From NCBI RefSeq assembly GCF_004155535.1, contig NZ_RYUH01000004.1, forward strand, positions 62,001-126,000: a stretch of DNA of 64,000 nucleotides, read 5' to 3'. A model generated the notes under the pieces. The model searched no databases. It was not told where the DNA came from and saw only the letters and a list, made by a program, of their open reading frames with translations. This DNA comes from Bifidobacterium pseudolongum subsp. globosum. Lineage in GTDB: Bacteria; Actinomycetota; Actinomycetes; Actinomycetales; Bifidobacteriaceae. Below are positions 26,207-35,869 of this stretch, in pieces. Each line of letters opens with the position of its first letter. Within the stretch, counting starts at the first letter, position 1. The position numbers were made by a program, and so were the translations under genes.

Positions 26207-26514
26207 GATGATCTTCCGTTTCCATTGCGATGGTGATTGGTCGTTGCCGCAGACATGGAACAAGGAACCGCCATCCGGCGCATGACAATATCGTGCCGGC
26301 CGCGGTGCCGGCACGCGCACATGGATGGATGGCGATTCATCAGATCTTCATGGTGCACAAGTATAACAGGTTACACATTCGTAATGCGCCGTAACTTGTT
26401 CAAAATCCGCGGGGCGTTCCATAACGCATGTGAGCCCCGCAGGGGGCTGCATCATTGGAGAGTCGCCCGCAGGGGCGAAATGAAAGAAAGACTACATAAT
26501 AGGGAGGTGGCCGT
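26207..26514. other. intergenic region upstream of amtB
   Basis: 308 bases between divergent genes, with no supported gene. It holds a candidate GlnR-type site (26370-26406) and short inverted repeats around the amtB leader (AGCCCCGCAGGGGGCT at 26432-26447). Confidence 0.5.
26370..26406 (+). promoter_or_regulatory. candidate GlnR-like nitrogen-control box
   Basis: GTTAC-n6-GTAAT-n5-GTAAC-n6-AAAAT resembles the actinobacterial GlnR consensus GTNAC-n6-GAAAC repeated, with the central spacer one base short. It lies ~110 bases upstream of the amtB start, where such sites normally sit. Whether this organism has GlnR is not visible here. Confidence 0.4.
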
Positions 26515-28150
<1,636 letters not shown>

Positions 28151-28215
28151 CCGCCATCCCAGACATGCGCGGGCGTGCGGTCCCTGAACCCTTCCGCCCG
28201 TCCGCGCGCAACCAC

Positions 28216-28249
28216 AATCCCCGCGTGGCGCTCCAAGCTCGCGGGGATT
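28216..28249 (+). terminator. terminator between glnB and glnD
   Basis: Perfect 10-bp stem AATCCCCGCG (28216-28225) and CGCGGGGATT (28240-28249) with a 14-base loop, followed by TTTCC. It should lower read-through, so the modifying enzyme would be made at lower levels than AmtB and PII. Confidence 0.7.
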
Positions 28250-28281
28250 TTCCATACTCGCACACCGTGGAAAGGACCATC

Positions 28282-30138
28282 ATGCCCAGCGCAGTCAGCG
28301 ACCTCAAAACACGCATGCTCGAACTGAGCGCGCCCGACGCGGACGGCGTGCTGCGCGACGGGGCCGCCAAACGCGCCGCGCGCACCGCGCTCGCGATGGA
28401 CGCGCTCGCGCGGCTGTGGAGCGAGGCCGTGCGCGCCGTGCCGTTCGATGTGCCGGGCCGCGGCGTGGCGCTCGCCGCCGTCGGCTCGCTCGCCCGCGGG
28501 CAGATCGGACCGGCGTCCGACCTCGACCTCGTGCTGATCAGCGACGGCCGCGCGTTGGACCATGCGCGGCTCGCCGAACTCGCGAACAAGCTGTGGTACC
28601 CGATCTGGGATGCAGGGATCGACCTGGATTATTCGGTGCGCACCGTGGCGGAGTGCGAAGCGGTGACCGACCACGACCTGCCCGCGGCGATGGGCTGGCT
28701 CGACGTGCGCGCCGTCGCCGGCGACGCCGAGCTCGTGACGCGCACCTCCACCGCCATTCTGGAGCGCTGGCGCAAGGCCGCGCGCAAACGTCTGCCCGAG
28801 CTGCTCGACTCCGCACGCGTGAGGCTCGACCGGTTCGGGCAGATGCCGTATGTGAACCAGCCCGACATCAAGGAGTCCCGCGGCGGCCTGCGCGACACCG
28901 TGCTGCTGGGCGCGCTCGCCGCGTCGTGGCTTGCGGACCGCCCGCACGGCCGGTATGACGCCAGTGTGGAGCATCTGCTCGACGTGCGCGATTGCATCCA
29001 CATGGCCGCCGGCAAAGACACGAACCTGCTGCTCGCGCCCTATCAGGCGCCGGTCGCCGCGATGCTCGGGCTCGCGGACCCCACATTGCCGAGTGGCGCG
29101 CGCGAGGCGAAGTCGATCGACGACCTGCAGACATTGCTCGCGCGGCTCGGGCGCACCGTCGCGTTCTCGCTCGACGCCACGGCCGCGCGTGCCGAACGCA
29201 CGCTCGTGCACGACAAACCGCGCTTCTCGTTCTTCCAGATCCGCCATCCGCGCGCCGGCGGCAAACGCGAGGCGCCGACCTTCGACGTGCTCGCGGCGGG
29301 CGTGGCCGAACACGAGCACGAAGTGGTGCTGGCGCCGGGCGCCGACGTGCAGGCCGACGGCGCGCTGCCGCTGCGCGCGGCGGTCGCGGCGGCCGAACGC
29401 GGCCTTTCGATCAACACGTCCACATTGCTCAATCTGCGTCGTGCGCCAATCAGCTACACGGAGTGGACGGACGAGACGCGCGCGCTGTTCGTGCGCCTGC
29501 TCGCCACAGGCAGCCAACTGGCGCGCACATGGGAGGAGCTCGATGTGGTGGGGATCCCCAGCCGCTGGATGCCCGAATGGGAGGCGATCCGCAACCGGCC
29601 GAGCGCATCCGCCGCGCACCGCTTCACCATCGACCGGCACATGCTCGAAGTGACGGCGCAGCTCACCTACACGCGCCCCGATTTTCTGGCGGCCGGCGTG
29701 GCGCCGCGTACCGCGGAGCACTACACGAGCGACCAGTACTCGGCGCTCTTGCTGGCGGGGATCCTGCACGACATCGGCAAACGGCCGGGCGTCGCCGACC
29801 ACGCCTGCGAAGGGGCGCGGCATGCGCGCGCGGTGCTCACGCGCATGGGATTCGACCAGCAGATCGTGCATTGGGCCACGTTGCTTGTACGCGAACACCT
29901 GACGCTTTCGGAGTTCGCGAGCTCACGCAACCCGAACGACCCCGAGGCGGGCGGCGAGCTCGCGCGGCGCGTGGAGCACGACCCGGCGCTGCTCGACATG
30001 CTGTTCGACCTGACGCGCGCCGACATGTGCTCGTTGGGTGCCACAGCCGAAGAGCAGATCTCGGGCAAGGTGGGGTGGAGCCGGTGGCGCGCCCAATTGG
30101 TGACGACGATGGCCTCGGTGGCGCAATACCACATGTGA
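28282..30138 (+). CDS. glnD: PII nucleotidyltransferase, short form without ACT domains
   Basis: A 618-aa enzyme that attaches and removes nucleotides on PII in response to nitrogen status. The N-terminal nucleotidyltransferase motif is GSLARGQIGPASDLDLVL; VNQPDIKESRGGLRDTVLLG is the linking motif; the HD domain carries ILHDIGKRPG. GlnD proteins usually run to 770-900 residues with two C-terminal ACT domains that sense glutamine; here the chain ends ~100 residues after the HD motif with no ACT domain. GGAAAGGA precedes the ATG at 28282. Confidence 0.92.
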   Translation: MPSAVSDLKTRMLELSAPDADGVLRDGAAKRAARTALAMDALARLWSEAVRAVPFDVPGRGVALAAVGSLARGQIGPASDLDLVLISDGRALDHARLAELANKLWYPIWDAGIDLDYSVRTVAECEAVTDHDLPAAMGWLDVRAVAGDAELVTRTSTAILERWRKAARKRLPELLDSARVRLDRFGQMPYVNQPDIKESRGGLRDTVLLGALAASWLADRPHGRYDASVEHLLDVRDCIHMAAGKDTNLLLAPYQAPVAAMLGLADPTLPSGAREAKSIDDLQTLLARLGRTVAFSLDATAARAERTLVHDKPRFSFFQIRHPRAGGKREAPTFDVLAAGVAEHEHEVVLAPGADVQADGALPLRAAVAAAERGLSINTSTLLNLRRAPISYTEWTDETRALFVRLLATGSQLARTWEELDVVGIPSRWMPEWEAIRNRPSASAAHRFTIDRHMLEVTAQLTYTRPDFLAAGVAPRTAEHYTSDQYSALLLAGILHDIGKRPGVADHACEGARHARAVLTRMGFDQQIVHWATLLVREHLTLSEFASSRNPNDPEAGGELARRVEHDPALLDMLFDLTRADMCSLGATAEEQISGKVGWSRWRAQLVTTMASVAQYHM

Positions 30139-30221
30139 GTGGTGTGGGTGGTGTAGCAGAGATGTGCCTGTATGGCAAATCAGGAAGGTGGGGAGCGGCG
30201 GCCATGCATCCGTATCCCCAC

Positions 30222-30327
30222 GCCATCCACAGACTTATCCACCGAATGTGGATAAAATCAGCGGCAATCCACATGGTTATCCCCAGAATGTGGATAAATC
30301 ACGATTTTGTGGATAACCTCATCCACA
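30222..30327. promoter_or_regulatory. cluster of DnaA boxes
   Basis: Perfect boxes TGTGGATAA at 30247-30255, 30289-30297 and 30308-30316 (reverse orientation). Near boxes TTATCCACC (30235-30243), TTATCCCCA (30277-30285) and TCATCCACA (30319-30327) lie in forward orientation, with weaker ones at 30223 and 30265. At least six sites in ~95 bp is far above chance in high-GC DNA. No dnaA, dnaN or A/T-rich unwinding region is adjacent, so this is more likely a DnaA-titration or regulatory site than oriC. Confidence 0.75.
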
Positions 30328-30403
30328 GGGTGGAATCACCGTGGTTTTCTGCCCACCGCCAAAATGCAGTGGCCTGCTGGACTGGCATCTAGCGCCGCTG
30401 TTT

Positions 30404-30492
30404 TCGCCGTTCCCGTCACTGTTTTCGCTGTTTTTGTCATGAATCCAGCAAAAAAGTGACGAAAACGGCGAAAACAGTGACGGGAACAGCGA
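30404..30492. repeat. family C fold-back repeat, copy 1
   Basis: Inverted arms of 37 bases (30404-30440 and 30456-30492) match at all but four positions, with a 15-base loop. The arms contain TTTTCGC, CCGTCACTG and TTTTCGTCA blocks. The loop and its edges (GTCATGAATCCAGC) recur inverted in the second copy at 40.5 kb. It lies between convergent genes and may end transcription on both sides. Confidence 0.8.
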
Positions 30493-30562
30493 ATCGGGAG
30501 CATTGCGAGCCCGGCGGTAGGGGAACGCCTGATGCACGGCGTCCTTACGCCCCCGCCACCGC

Positions 30563-31144
30563 TCACTGCAGGATGCTGTGCACCCGTTGCTGCAGCGCGG
30601 GCACCACATCGCGCTCGAACCACGGGTGCGCGCCGAGCCAGATGCCGTTGCGCGGCGAAGGGTGCACGATCGGGAAGAACTCGGGCAGATAGCTGCGGTA
30701 ATCCTCGACGATGTCAGTGAGTTTGACCGACGACTTGAGGTGCAGGTAGTGGTGCGTGGCGTACTGGCCCACGAGGATCGTCAATTGGATGTGGGGCAGG
30801 TCGGCCAGGATGCGCGGATGCCACTTCTCGGCGAACCCGCGCCGTGGCGCCAGATCGCCCGATTTGCCCTTGCCCGGAAAATAGAAGTCCATCGGCAGGA
30901 TCGCGAACATGCCCGAATGGTAGAACGTGTCGCGGTCCACGCCCATCCATTCGCGCAGGCGGTCGCCGCTCGGGTCGTTCCAGAACAGCCGCGTCTCCTG
31001 CGCGCGCACGCCCGGCGCCTGCCCCACGATGTTGATGCGCGCGGTCGTCGGCGCGCTGAACAGCGGCGGGATGTCGCGCTCGGTGTAGGCGCGGTTGGCC
31101 GGGTCGGCCATGATCTCCTGCGTGATCGCTTCGATACTTGCCAT
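30563..31144 (-). CDS. uracil-DNA glycosylase family protein
   Basis: A 193-aa member of the UDG superfamily, DNA-repair enzymes that remove uracil or other damaged bases. INIVGQAPGVRAQET (active-site loop, residues ~38-52) and HPSPRNGIW (~161-169) are the two characteristic motifs. It is shorter than family 1 Ung and belongs to the small uracil-DNA-glycosylase-like group; exact substrate preference is uncertain. A fragment of the family A repeat lies 130 bases upstream of its start. Confidence 0.82.
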   Translation of the reverse strand: MASIEAITQEIMADPANRAYTERDIPPLFSAPTTARINIVGQAPGVRAQETRLFWNDPSGDRLREWMGVDRDTFYHSGMFAILPMDFYFPGKGKSGDLAPRRGFAEKWHPRILADLPHIQLTILVGQYATHHYLHLKSSVKLTDIVEDYRSYLPEFFPIVHPSPRNGIWLGAHPWFERDVVPALQQRVHSILQ

Positions 31145-31272
31145 AGGGGCCTCCCATCAATCTGGCTTCCGATTGTAGGCGCGCCACGCTGGTGGAAGGC
31201 GGGTCATGCTACGGGGGAAACGCGGCGGCCCTCACCAAGTGCGCCGACTCCCCCTCCTCGCCGCCCTCTTCA

Positions 31273-31318
31273 GCTACGGGTAGTGCTCCATCTGCTACGG
31301 GTAGTGCTTCCACGGCCC
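31273..31318. repeat. family A element, copy 2, left part
   Basis: Two GCTACGGGTAGTG boxes at 31273 and 31294, 21 bp apart, then 11 bases of core before the IS481 insertion. The rest of the copy is at 32881-32972. The rejoined copy is 46 + 92 = 138 bp. Confidence 0.9.
31304..31318. repeat. 15-bp target-site duplication, left
   Basis: GTGCTTCCACGGCCC is repeated directly at 32866-32880, immediately outside both IS ends. Confidence 0.9.
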
Positions 31319-32865
31319 TGTCTTGTGTCAGCGCATAGTTTACGTGTTGTCAGCGTAGCGGTTTACGTGTTGTCAGCGCATGGTTGACGCCGGTGTCTTG
31401 TTGTTGGTTGCATGGAACATAACAACATCAATCCAGCCGATCCGTCCCGTGGCCATGACGACCCGAGGGTACGGGACGGGTGTGTGCTGCGTCATCTGCT
31501 CACGGCCCGGGATCGCAGCGTGTTCGACCGCAACATGGCGATGATGCGCGCGCTCGGGGCCGGAGAACCGGTCACGCGCGTCGCGAAGCGCTACGGCGTG
31601 ACGCGCCAATGGATCCACAGGCTGCGCGCGCGCCATGGCGAGCAGGGCGAGCCGGGACTGCTGCCGCGTTCGCGCAGGCCGCGCAGCGTGCACAACCGCA
31701 CCAGCGGCGAGGTGCGCGCCCTGATCGCGCAGGTGCGCGAACGCCTGCTCGCCGGGGGCTGGGACTGCGGGGCGCGCAGCATCCACGGCGTGCTCGCGGA
31801 GCGGATGGGCCGCGCCCCGTCCGTCTCCACGATCCACCGCATCCTCCAGGACATGGGTCTGGTCGAGGCCGAGCCCAGGAAACGGCCGCGCAGCTCGTAC
31901 GTCAGGTTCGAGGCCGAGCTGCCCAACGAGACGTGGCAGTCGGATTTCACGCACTGGCCGCTGGCCGACGGCACGGACGCGCAGATCATCACCTGGCTCG
32001 ACGACCATTCGCGCATGGTGCTCCTGTCGCGCGTCACGGGCTCGGTGACCGGCGAGCTCGTGGCGCGCACGTTCCTCGAATGCTGCGCCGGGCACGGCAC
32101 CCCCGCCTCGACGCTCACCGACAACGGCGGCGTCTACACCAGCAGGCTCATCGTGGGCGCCAAGGGGCCGGGCGCGTTCGAACGCGTCCTGGCCGAGCAC
32201 GGCGTGCGCCAGAAGAACGGCAGGCCCGGCCACCCCACCACGCAGGGCAAGATCGAACGCTGGCACCGCACCCTCAAGCAATGGCTCCACGCCCGGCCCC
32301 GCGCCCGCGACCTCGCCGGGCTGCAGGACCAGCTCGACGAGTTCGTCCACGCCTACAACCGGCGACGCCACTCCTCGCTTCGCGGCATCAGCCCCATCGA
32401 GGCGTACCGGGCGCGCGACAAGGCCGGCCCCGACCCACAGGCCGCGGCCACGGCCCGGAGCGAATGCGACGTCAACCGCAGGCTCAGGGAAAACAGGCAC
32501 GCCCGCCGGTCGACGGCGCGGCGCGCCCCCATGCACGACCCGGGATTGAACACCGCCCCCGAACGCTCCACCGTGACCCGCAACGGCACGGTCAACTACC
32601 ACTGCCTAGGCAGATCATGGCAGCTCTACATCGGCAACCAATACGCCGGCATCCAAGTGGAGACCATGGTCATCGACGGCAACGCGACCGTCATCGACAC
32701 CGGGACCGGCGAGATCATCCACGAGCGGCCATTCGACACCAACAACCACTACCAGCGGAAAACCACCAACACGACGACCAAGCGCCGGCAACACATCAAC
32801 CGCCACGCCGGCCACATGTAAAGCATGTGTCGAGACATACGTCAACTATGTCTCGACACATTACA
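31319..32865 (+). mobile_element. complete IS481-family insertion sequence, 1547 bp
   Basis: Ends begin TGT and finish ACA as in IS481. The inverted ends share TGT-n2-TGTGTC and CATAGTT-n-ACGT in the same register. A 15-bp direct repeat flanks the element, within the range known for this family. One intact transposase gene (31412-32821) fills it. The left end carries extra copies of TTTACGTGTTGTCAGCG. The intact gene and perfect duplication indicate a recent insertion. Confidence 0.92.
31412..32821 (+). CDS. IS481-family transposase
   Basis: A 469-aa DDE recombinase. The N-terminal helix-turn-helix reads VTRVAKRYGVTRQWIHRL; the rve catalytic domain has Asp in WQSDFTHWPL, Asp in LTDNGGVYTSR and Glu in GKIERWHRTLKQWL. 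A C-terminal Mu-like barrel domain (YHCLGRSWQLYIGNQYAG) closes it. It is full length and unbroken. Confidence 0.95.
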   Translation: MEHNNINPADPSRGHDDPRVRDGCVLRHLLTARDRSVFDRNMAMMRALGAGEPVTRVAKRYGVTRQWIHRLRARHGEQGEPGLLPRSRRPRSVHNRTSGEVRALIAQVRERLLAGGWDCGARSIHGVLAERMGRAPSVSTIHRILQDMGLVEAEPRKRPRSSYVRFEAELPNETWQSDFTHWPLADGTDAQIITWLDDHSRMVLLSRVTGSVTGELVARTFLECCAGHGTPASTLTDNGGVYTSRLIVGAKGPGAFERVLAEHGVRQKNGRPGHPTTQGKIERWHRTLKQWLHARPRARDLAGLQDQLDEFVHAYNRRRHSSLRGISPIEAYRARDKAGPDPQAAATARSECDVNRRLRENRHARRSTARRAPMHDPGLNTAPERSTVTRNGTVNYHCLGRSWQLYIGNQYAGIQVETMVIDGNATVIDTGTGEIIHERPFDTNNHYQRKTTNTTTKRRQHINRHAGHM

Positions 32866-32880
32866 GTGCTTCCACGGCCC

Positions 32881-32972
32881 GGTTTCAAGTATATGCGCTG
32901 GAAAATGGCGGTTTATGGACAGGGGTGCACTGAACGAGCACTACCCGTAGCAGATGGAGCACTACCCGTAGC
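32881..32972. repeat. family A element, copy 2, right part
   Basis: Core GCTGGAAAATGGCGG followed by inverted boxes CACTACCCGTAGC at 32939 and 32960 (21 bp apart). The arms of this copy (31273-31307 and 32938-32972) are perfectly complementary over 35 bases, including the 8-base spacer. Confidence 0.9.
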
Positions 32973-33017
32973 GGGGAGGGGGCGGGGCGTGCGGTTCCGT
33001 CCGTGCGGTTCCGTGGA

Positions 33018-33032
33018 TATACTCGTGAGCTA
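33018..33032 (+). promoter_or_regulatory. -10 box of a leaderless dnaB transcript
   Basis: TATACT (33018-33023) ends 8 bases before the dnaB ATG, and no ribosome-binding site is present. The transcript would start at or near the ATG, a common arrangement in actinobacteria. Confidence 0.5.
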
Positions 33033-34408
33033 TGGCTGAAGGATTCCAGAAAACCGACATGAACGACGCCTCGCTGTTCGACCGCGTGCCCCCGCACGAC
33101 GACGACGCCGAGCGCGCCGCGTTGGGCGGCATGCTCGTGAGCAAGGACGCGATCGGCGAGATCTCGCAGGCGCTCGACCCCGAGGACTTCTACCAACCGA
33201 ACCACCAGACGATCTACGAGACGATCCTGGCCATGTTCAGCGCCGGCGACCCCGTGGACAGCGTGACGGTGGCCACGAAGCTCGACGAACACGGCGACCT
33301 GCAGAAAATCGGTGGCGTGAACTATCTGCACGACCTGGCATCCGAAGTACCGACGGCCGCGAACGCCCTGTATTACGCCGAAATCGTGCACCAGCGCGCG
33401 CTGCTGCGCCGCGTGATCGCCACCGGCACCAAGATCACGCAGCTCGGCTACAACGCCGGCGGCGCGCAGGCACAGGACGTGATCAACCTGGCGCAGGCCG
33501 AGGCCTACGAGATGGGCGAAGGCAAGGTGCATCAGGACTACGTGCCGCTGCGCGACGCCGTGAACACGGCGCTCGATCAGATCGACCGCATCCAGAAAGG
33601 CGAGATCGAAGCCGGCATCCCCACCGGCTTCCGCGAGATCGACGCGATGACGAAGGGCCTGCAGCCCGGCCAGATGGTGGTGGTGGCCGGCCGCCCCGCG
33701 ATGGGCAAATCGACGCTCGGCGTGGACTTCGCGCGTTCGGCCGCGCTCAAGCATCACGAGCCCACCGTGATCTTCAGCCTCGAGATGAGCCGTATCGAGC
33801 TCGCGCAGCGCATCATCGCCGCAGAGACGAACATCCCGCTCGCCGCGATGCGCAACCCCGACGACATCGACCCCGGCCGCTGGAACGTGCTCAATGACTT
33901 CTATGGCAAGCTCGAGAGCGCCCCGCTGTACATCGACGATTCGCCGAACATGAGCCTCATGGAGATCCGCGCCAAGTGCCGCCGCCTCAAGCAGACGCAG
34001 GGCCTCAAGCTCGTGGTGATCGACTATCTGCAGCTCATGAGCTCGGGCAAGCAGGTGGAAAGCCGCCAGCAGGAGGTCTCCGAGTTCTCGCGCGCGCTCA
34101 AGCTGCTCGCGAAAGAGCTCGAACTGCCGGTCGTGGCGTTGAGCCAGCTCAACCGCAATTCCGAGATGCGCAACGACCGCAAGCCGCAGATCTCCGACCT
34201 GCGCGAATCCGGCTCGATCGAGCAGGACGCCGACGTGATCTTCCTGGTGCACCGCCCCGACGCCTATGATAAAGATGACAGGCCGGGCGAGGCGGACATC
34301 ATCATGGCGAAGCACCGCAACGGCCCCACCGCAACGTTCCAACTCGGGTTCCAGGGCCAGTACTCGCGCTTCAGCGACATGGCCCAGAATATGCAACAGG
34401 GGGTCTGA
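33032..34408 (+). CDS. dnaB: replicative DNA helicase DnaB
   Basis: The 458-aa hexameric helicase that unwinds DNA at the replication fork. The N-terminal domain opens with PPHDDDAERAALGGMLV; the RecA-like domain has Walker A GRPAMGKST (about residues 218-226), FSLEMSR, Walker B LVVIDYLQLM and the late motifs ALSQLNR and DLRESGSIEQDADV. No intein. It heads a unit with murT (2-base gap). The family A element and IS end just upstream. Confidence 0.97.
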   Translation: MAEGFQKTDMNDASLFDRVPPHDDDAERAALGGMLVSKDAIGEISQALDPEDFYQPNHQTIYETILAMFSAGDPVDSVTVATKLDEHGDLQKIGGVNYLHDLASEVPTAANALYYAEIVHQRALLRRVIATGTKITQLGYNAGGAQAQDVINLAQAEAYEMGEGKVHQDYVPLRDAVNTALDQIDRIQKGEIEAGIPTGFREIDAMTKGLQPGQMVVVAGRPAMGKSTLGVDFARSAALKHHEPTVIFSLEMSRIELAQRIIAAETNIPLAAMRNPDDIDPGRWNVLNDFYGKLESAPLYIDDSPNMSLMEIRAKCRRLKQTQGLKLVVIDYLQLMSSGKQVESRQQEVSEFSRALKLLAKELELPVVALSQLNRNSEMRNDRKPQISDLRESGSIEQDADVIFLVHRPDAYDKDDRPGEADIIMAKHRNGPTATFQLGFQGQYSRFSDMAQNMQQGV

Positions 34409-34409
34409 C

Positions 34410-35858
34410 ATGACGCAAGCACCCACCGGCACACCGGCGCCGCGCGCGCCCTGGTACGCCTTCGCTACGCCCACGATCGGCAAAGGCGTGCGCTGGGCTT
34501 CGCGCATCACGCACCATGGGGGCAGCGCGTTCCCCGGCAAGGTCGTGGAACGCGTGGATCCCGGCTTCCTGCGCCGCACGCTCGCGCAGCTGCCGCTCGG
34601 TGTGGTGCTTGTCTCGGGCACCAACGGCAAGACGACCACCACGCGCATGGTCTCGATGATGCTCGAATCGTTGGGATTGCGTGTGTTCACGAATCCTACC
34701 GGCTCCAACTTCACGCGCGGCGTCGTCTCCGCGCTGTTGCAGGAGGTCTCGGCGGGCGGCGCGCTCGACGCCGACATCGCCGTGCTCGAACTCGACGAGG
34801 CCTACGCCGTGCATTTCGTGGAGCAGGTGCGCCCCGACTACGCGCTGCTGCTCAACGTGATGCGCGACCAGCTCGACCGCTTCGGCGAGATCGACAACAC
34901 CGCGCGCCTGCTGTCGCGCGTCGCCGCCGCCACGACCGGCACGGTGGTGCTCAACCGCGAGGACCCGCGCATCGCCGCGCTCGCGCAGGTCGTGCCAAGC
35001 GGTGCGCGCACTGTGCACTTCGGCCTTTCGCAGGCCCTGCGCCGGTTCTTCCCAACCGACGACGACATGGCCACGACCTTCGAGCGTGACGCCGCACCGG
35101 CGTCCGCGCCCGCCGAACCGACCGCGGGTACCGTGGCCGACGTGATGCTCACCGGCGTGGGCGACCACCGTGCGCAACTGCTCATCGACGGCACGGAATA
35201 CGACTCCGAGGTGCGCCTCGAAGGCGTCTACAACCTGTATAACGCGGCGGCCGCGCTCGCCGTGGTGCGCGCGGTGCAGGCTAACGTACGCAACCCGCAG
35301 GCGATTCGCGAGCGCGCCGCGCGCCTGCCCGCCAAGCGCCGCGACGGCTTCGTGATGCGCGCCCAGCGCTTCGCCGGCGCCCCGACCGACGCGCTCGTGG
35401 ACGCGCTCGCGCAGGTCACGCCGGCGTTCGGACGCGGCGAGGTGATCGACGTGCAGGGTTCGCCGGTCGAACTGCTGCTGGTGAAGAACCCGATGGGGTT
35501 CCGGCTGGCGCTCGCCTCGTTCCCGCCGGCCGGCTGTAACACAATGATCTGCATCAACGACGAATACGCCGACGGCCGCGACATGAGCTGGCTGTGGGAC
35601 GTCGATTTCACGAGCCTGCACGCCACCGGCGTCGACGCCGTGTCGGGCGTGCGCGCGTGGGACATGGCGCTGCGGCTCGAATACGACGGCGTGGCGGCGC
35701 GCGGCGTCAACACCGACCTCGAGCAGGCGGTGCGCGCGTTCGTGGGCATCGACCCGGGCACGCGCAAACACATCTACTGCACGTACACGGCAATGCTCGC
35801 CGTGCGTTCGATCCTGGGCACGATGGCCGACGTTGCGGACGCCGGCGTGGGCAAGTAA
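34410..35858 (+). CDS. murT: lipid II isoglutaminyl synthase, MurT subunit
   Basis: A 482-aa Mur-ligase-type subunit that, with GatD, amidates the D-Glu of lipid II to D-isoGln. ATP-binding SGTNGKTTTTRM (about residues 69-80), LELDEAYAVHF, LLNVMRDQLDRFGE and a C-terminal MurT_C domain with the Asp that completes the GatD site (LWDVDFTS). The four-cysteine zinc ribbon of staphylococcal MurT is absent: no CxxC occurs in the middle region. AACAGGGGG precedes the ATG at 34410. Confidence 0.94.
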   Translation: MTQAPTGTPAPRAPWYAFATPTIGKGVRWASRITHHGGSAFPGKVVERVDPGFLRRTLAQLPLGVVLVSGTNGKTTTTRMVSMMLESLGLRVFTNPTGSNFTRGVVSALLQEVSAGGALDADIAVLELDEAYAVHFVEQVRPDYALLLNVMRDQLDRFGEIDNTARLLSRVAAATTGTVVLNREDPRIAALAQVVPSGARTVHFGLSQALRRFFPTDDDMATTFERDAAPASAPAEPTAGTVADVMLTGVGDHRAQLLIDGTEYDSEVRLEGVYNLYNAAAALAVVRAVQANVRNPQAIRERAARLPAKRRDGFVMRAQRFAGAPTDALVDALAQVTPAFGRGEVIDVQGSPVELLLVKNPMGFRLALASFPPAGCNTMICINDEYADGRDMSWLWDVDFTSLHATGVDAVSGVRAWDMALRLEYDGVAARGVNTDLEQAVRAFVGIDPGTRKHIYCTYTAMLAVRSILGTMADVADAGVGK

Positions 35859-35869
35859 AGGAGTGCGTG

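Larger units (their letters stand above)
30139..30562. other. gap holding DnaA boxes and a fold-back repeat
   Basis: 424 bases between convergent glnD and the uracil-DNA-glycosylase-family gene, with no supported gene. It holds the DnaA-box cluster (30222-30327) and the fold-back repeat (30404-30492). Confidence 0.6.

Noticed and set aside
30222..30327. Chromosome origin oriC
   Set aside because: No dnaA, dnaN or rpmH neighbours and no A/T-rich unwinding stretch; listed instead as a DnaA-box cluster.
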